Assembly (NCBI GenBank): GCA_031282925.1
Contig: JAITCT010000307.1
Span: 1-7,287, forward strand
Length of the DNA stretch: 7,287 nucleotides
Reading direction: 5' to 3'
From: Dysgonamonadaceae bacterium
GTDB lineage: Bacteria; Bacteroidota; Bacteroidia; Bacteroidales; Azobacteroidaceae
Of this stretch, positions 6,924 to 7,287 are shown piece by piece. A model generated the notes under the pieces. It saw only the letters and a list, made by a program, of their open reading frames with translations, had not been told where the DNA came from and ran no database searches. The position numbers and the translations under genes were made by a program. Every line of letters begins with the position of its first letter. Position 1 is the first letter of the stretch.

Positions 6924-6952
6924 TTGACTGTCTCTTTCAGTCAAGTGAAAGA
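6924..6952. repeat. two overlapping inverted repeats upstream of lysC
   Basis: TTGACTG (6924-6930) and CAGTCAA (6938-6944) form a perfect 7-bp stem with a 7-base loop. TCTTTCA (6933-6939) and TGAAAGA (6946-6952) form a second perfect 7-bp stem with a 6-base loop. The arms share bases 6938-6939 and interlock, so the two hairpins exclude each other. There is no following T run on either strand, so a simple terminator is unlikely. It may be an operator or a structured leader. Confidence 0.5.
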
Positions 6953-6986
6953 CAAAAATAAACTGAATAATAAGTAATTAGTTAAA
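6953..6986 (-). promoter_or_regulatory. possible distal promoter of the lysC operon
   Basis: Minus-strand TATTTTTG (6960 to 6953) is another full match to TAnnTTTG, with TTTA at 6986-6983 after a 22-base spacer as a weak upstream box. The start would be near 6946, giving a leader of about 130 bases whose first bases form the stem 6924-6944. In such AT-rich DNA these boxes also occur by chance. Confidence 0.25.
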
Positions 6987-7081
6987 TTCGCAAGATAAGC
7001 ATACTGTACTAATAAACAATCATTTAACAGATTTGCCCGGCTAAAGATGATTATCAATGAAAATCATATTCGCAAACGGCT

Positions 7082-7132
7082 AAATTTCGGGCGTATTTAT
7101 ATAAATTCCGAGCGTATATTCACGCAAATTCC
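7082..7132. repeat. short imperfect direct repeat, 2.3 copies
   Basis: AAATTTCGGGCGTAT (7082-7096) recurs as AAATTCCGAGCGTAT (7103-7117), identical at 13 of 15 bases with a 21-base period. The first 7 bases of the second copy appear again 23 bases on (AAATTCC, 7126-7132). No gene covers it. It could be repeated binding sites or decayed repeat DNA. Confidence 0.45.
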
Positions 7133-7287
7133 ATTAACTTATTCCTGTGATTGCCTGTTGTTTTCCCGCAGTTCTGGAAAATAACAGTACCTGAAAAAAA
7201 TTTCAAAACAAATCCCCCTGTTTTCCAAACCGGCTTCGTCCCAAATGGATATACGCCAAGTCGGTGGCTTCTCGCCCACGGGGAGTG

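Larger units (their letters stand above)
6814..7287. other. 474-base stretch without a convincing gene
   Basis: From 6814 to about 7140 the DNA is strongly AT-rich, with many stops in all frames, and holds the promoter-like boxes and repeats listed separately. From about 7141 to the edge it becomes richer in GC. There, all three minus-strand frames are open at the edge: one runs from 7287 to the stop at 7120 (55 codons), one from 7285 to the stop at 7139 (48 codons), and one is shorter. On the plus strand a short open stretch begins with ATG at 7245. None shows a domain I recognise and I cannot choose between them. The end of a neighbouring gene, a gene remnant or repeat DNA would all fit. 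Confidence 0.5.

Noticed and set aside
6814..6990. Lysine riboswitch upstream of lysC
   Set aside because: None of the conserved L-box segments is visible and the possible leader is shorter than the usual roughly 170-base aptamer.
7245..7287. Start of a plus-strand gene at ATG 7245 (MDIRQVGGFSPTGS)
   Set aside because: Only 14 codons are visible, there is no promoter match at the right distance, and the opposite strand is equally open.

Overview
The window reads as chromosomal DNA of a Bacteroidales bacterium (phylum Bacteroidota). The support is a tmRNA whose tag ends in YALAA and begins GENTY, a Bacteroidetes-type promoter (TTTG, 20-base spacer, TAnnTTTG) in front of it, A-rich start regions without clear Shine-Dalgarno sites, and protein sequences that fit the Bacteroides/Porphyromonas style of LysC, LysA and GtrA. 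I cannot name a genus from the sequence.

Layout, left to right. (1) Bases 1-393, plus strand: the last 130 codons of a protein with a PD-(D/E)XK nuclease-like C-terminal domain, of the kind usually fused to an AAA-type ATPase; its base composition is more GC-rich than the rest. (2) Bases 520-969, plus strand: promoter and complete ssrA (tmRNA) gene. (3) Bases 1011-6813, minus strand: six closely packed genes, read right to left as aspartokinase (lysC), diaminopimelate decarboxylase (lysA), a membrane-anchored family 2 glycosyltransferase, an unrecognised soluble protein of about 237 residues, a GtrA-family membrane protein, and a polyprenyl-phosphate glycosyltransferase of the GtrB/DPM1 type. 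Gaps are 9, 3, -14, 19 and 20 bases, so one transcript is likely. It converges on ssrA, with 41 bases between. (4) Bases 6814-7287: no convincing gene; an AT-rich leader with promoter-like boxes, overlapping inverted repeats and a short direct repeat, then from about 7141 a visibly different, GC-richer stretch running off the edge.

How the genes fit together. LysC makes aspartyl phosphate, the first step of the aspartate pathway, and LysA makes lysine from meso-diaminopimelate, the last step. The four following genes look like a membrane glycan module: a DPM1/GtrB-like enzyme would charge a polyprenyl phosphate with a sugar, the GtrA protein is the kind thought to help move that lipid-sugar across the membrane, and the other glycosyltransferase and the unknown protein would act before or after. 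The link between lysine synthesis and this module is seen only as gene order. The points most worth a second look are the unknown gene that overlaps the glycosyltransferase, the departures from consensus in the LysC active-site motifs, and the unexplained right-hand end. I did not find a clear new system; the unknown gene in its setting is the nearest candidate.
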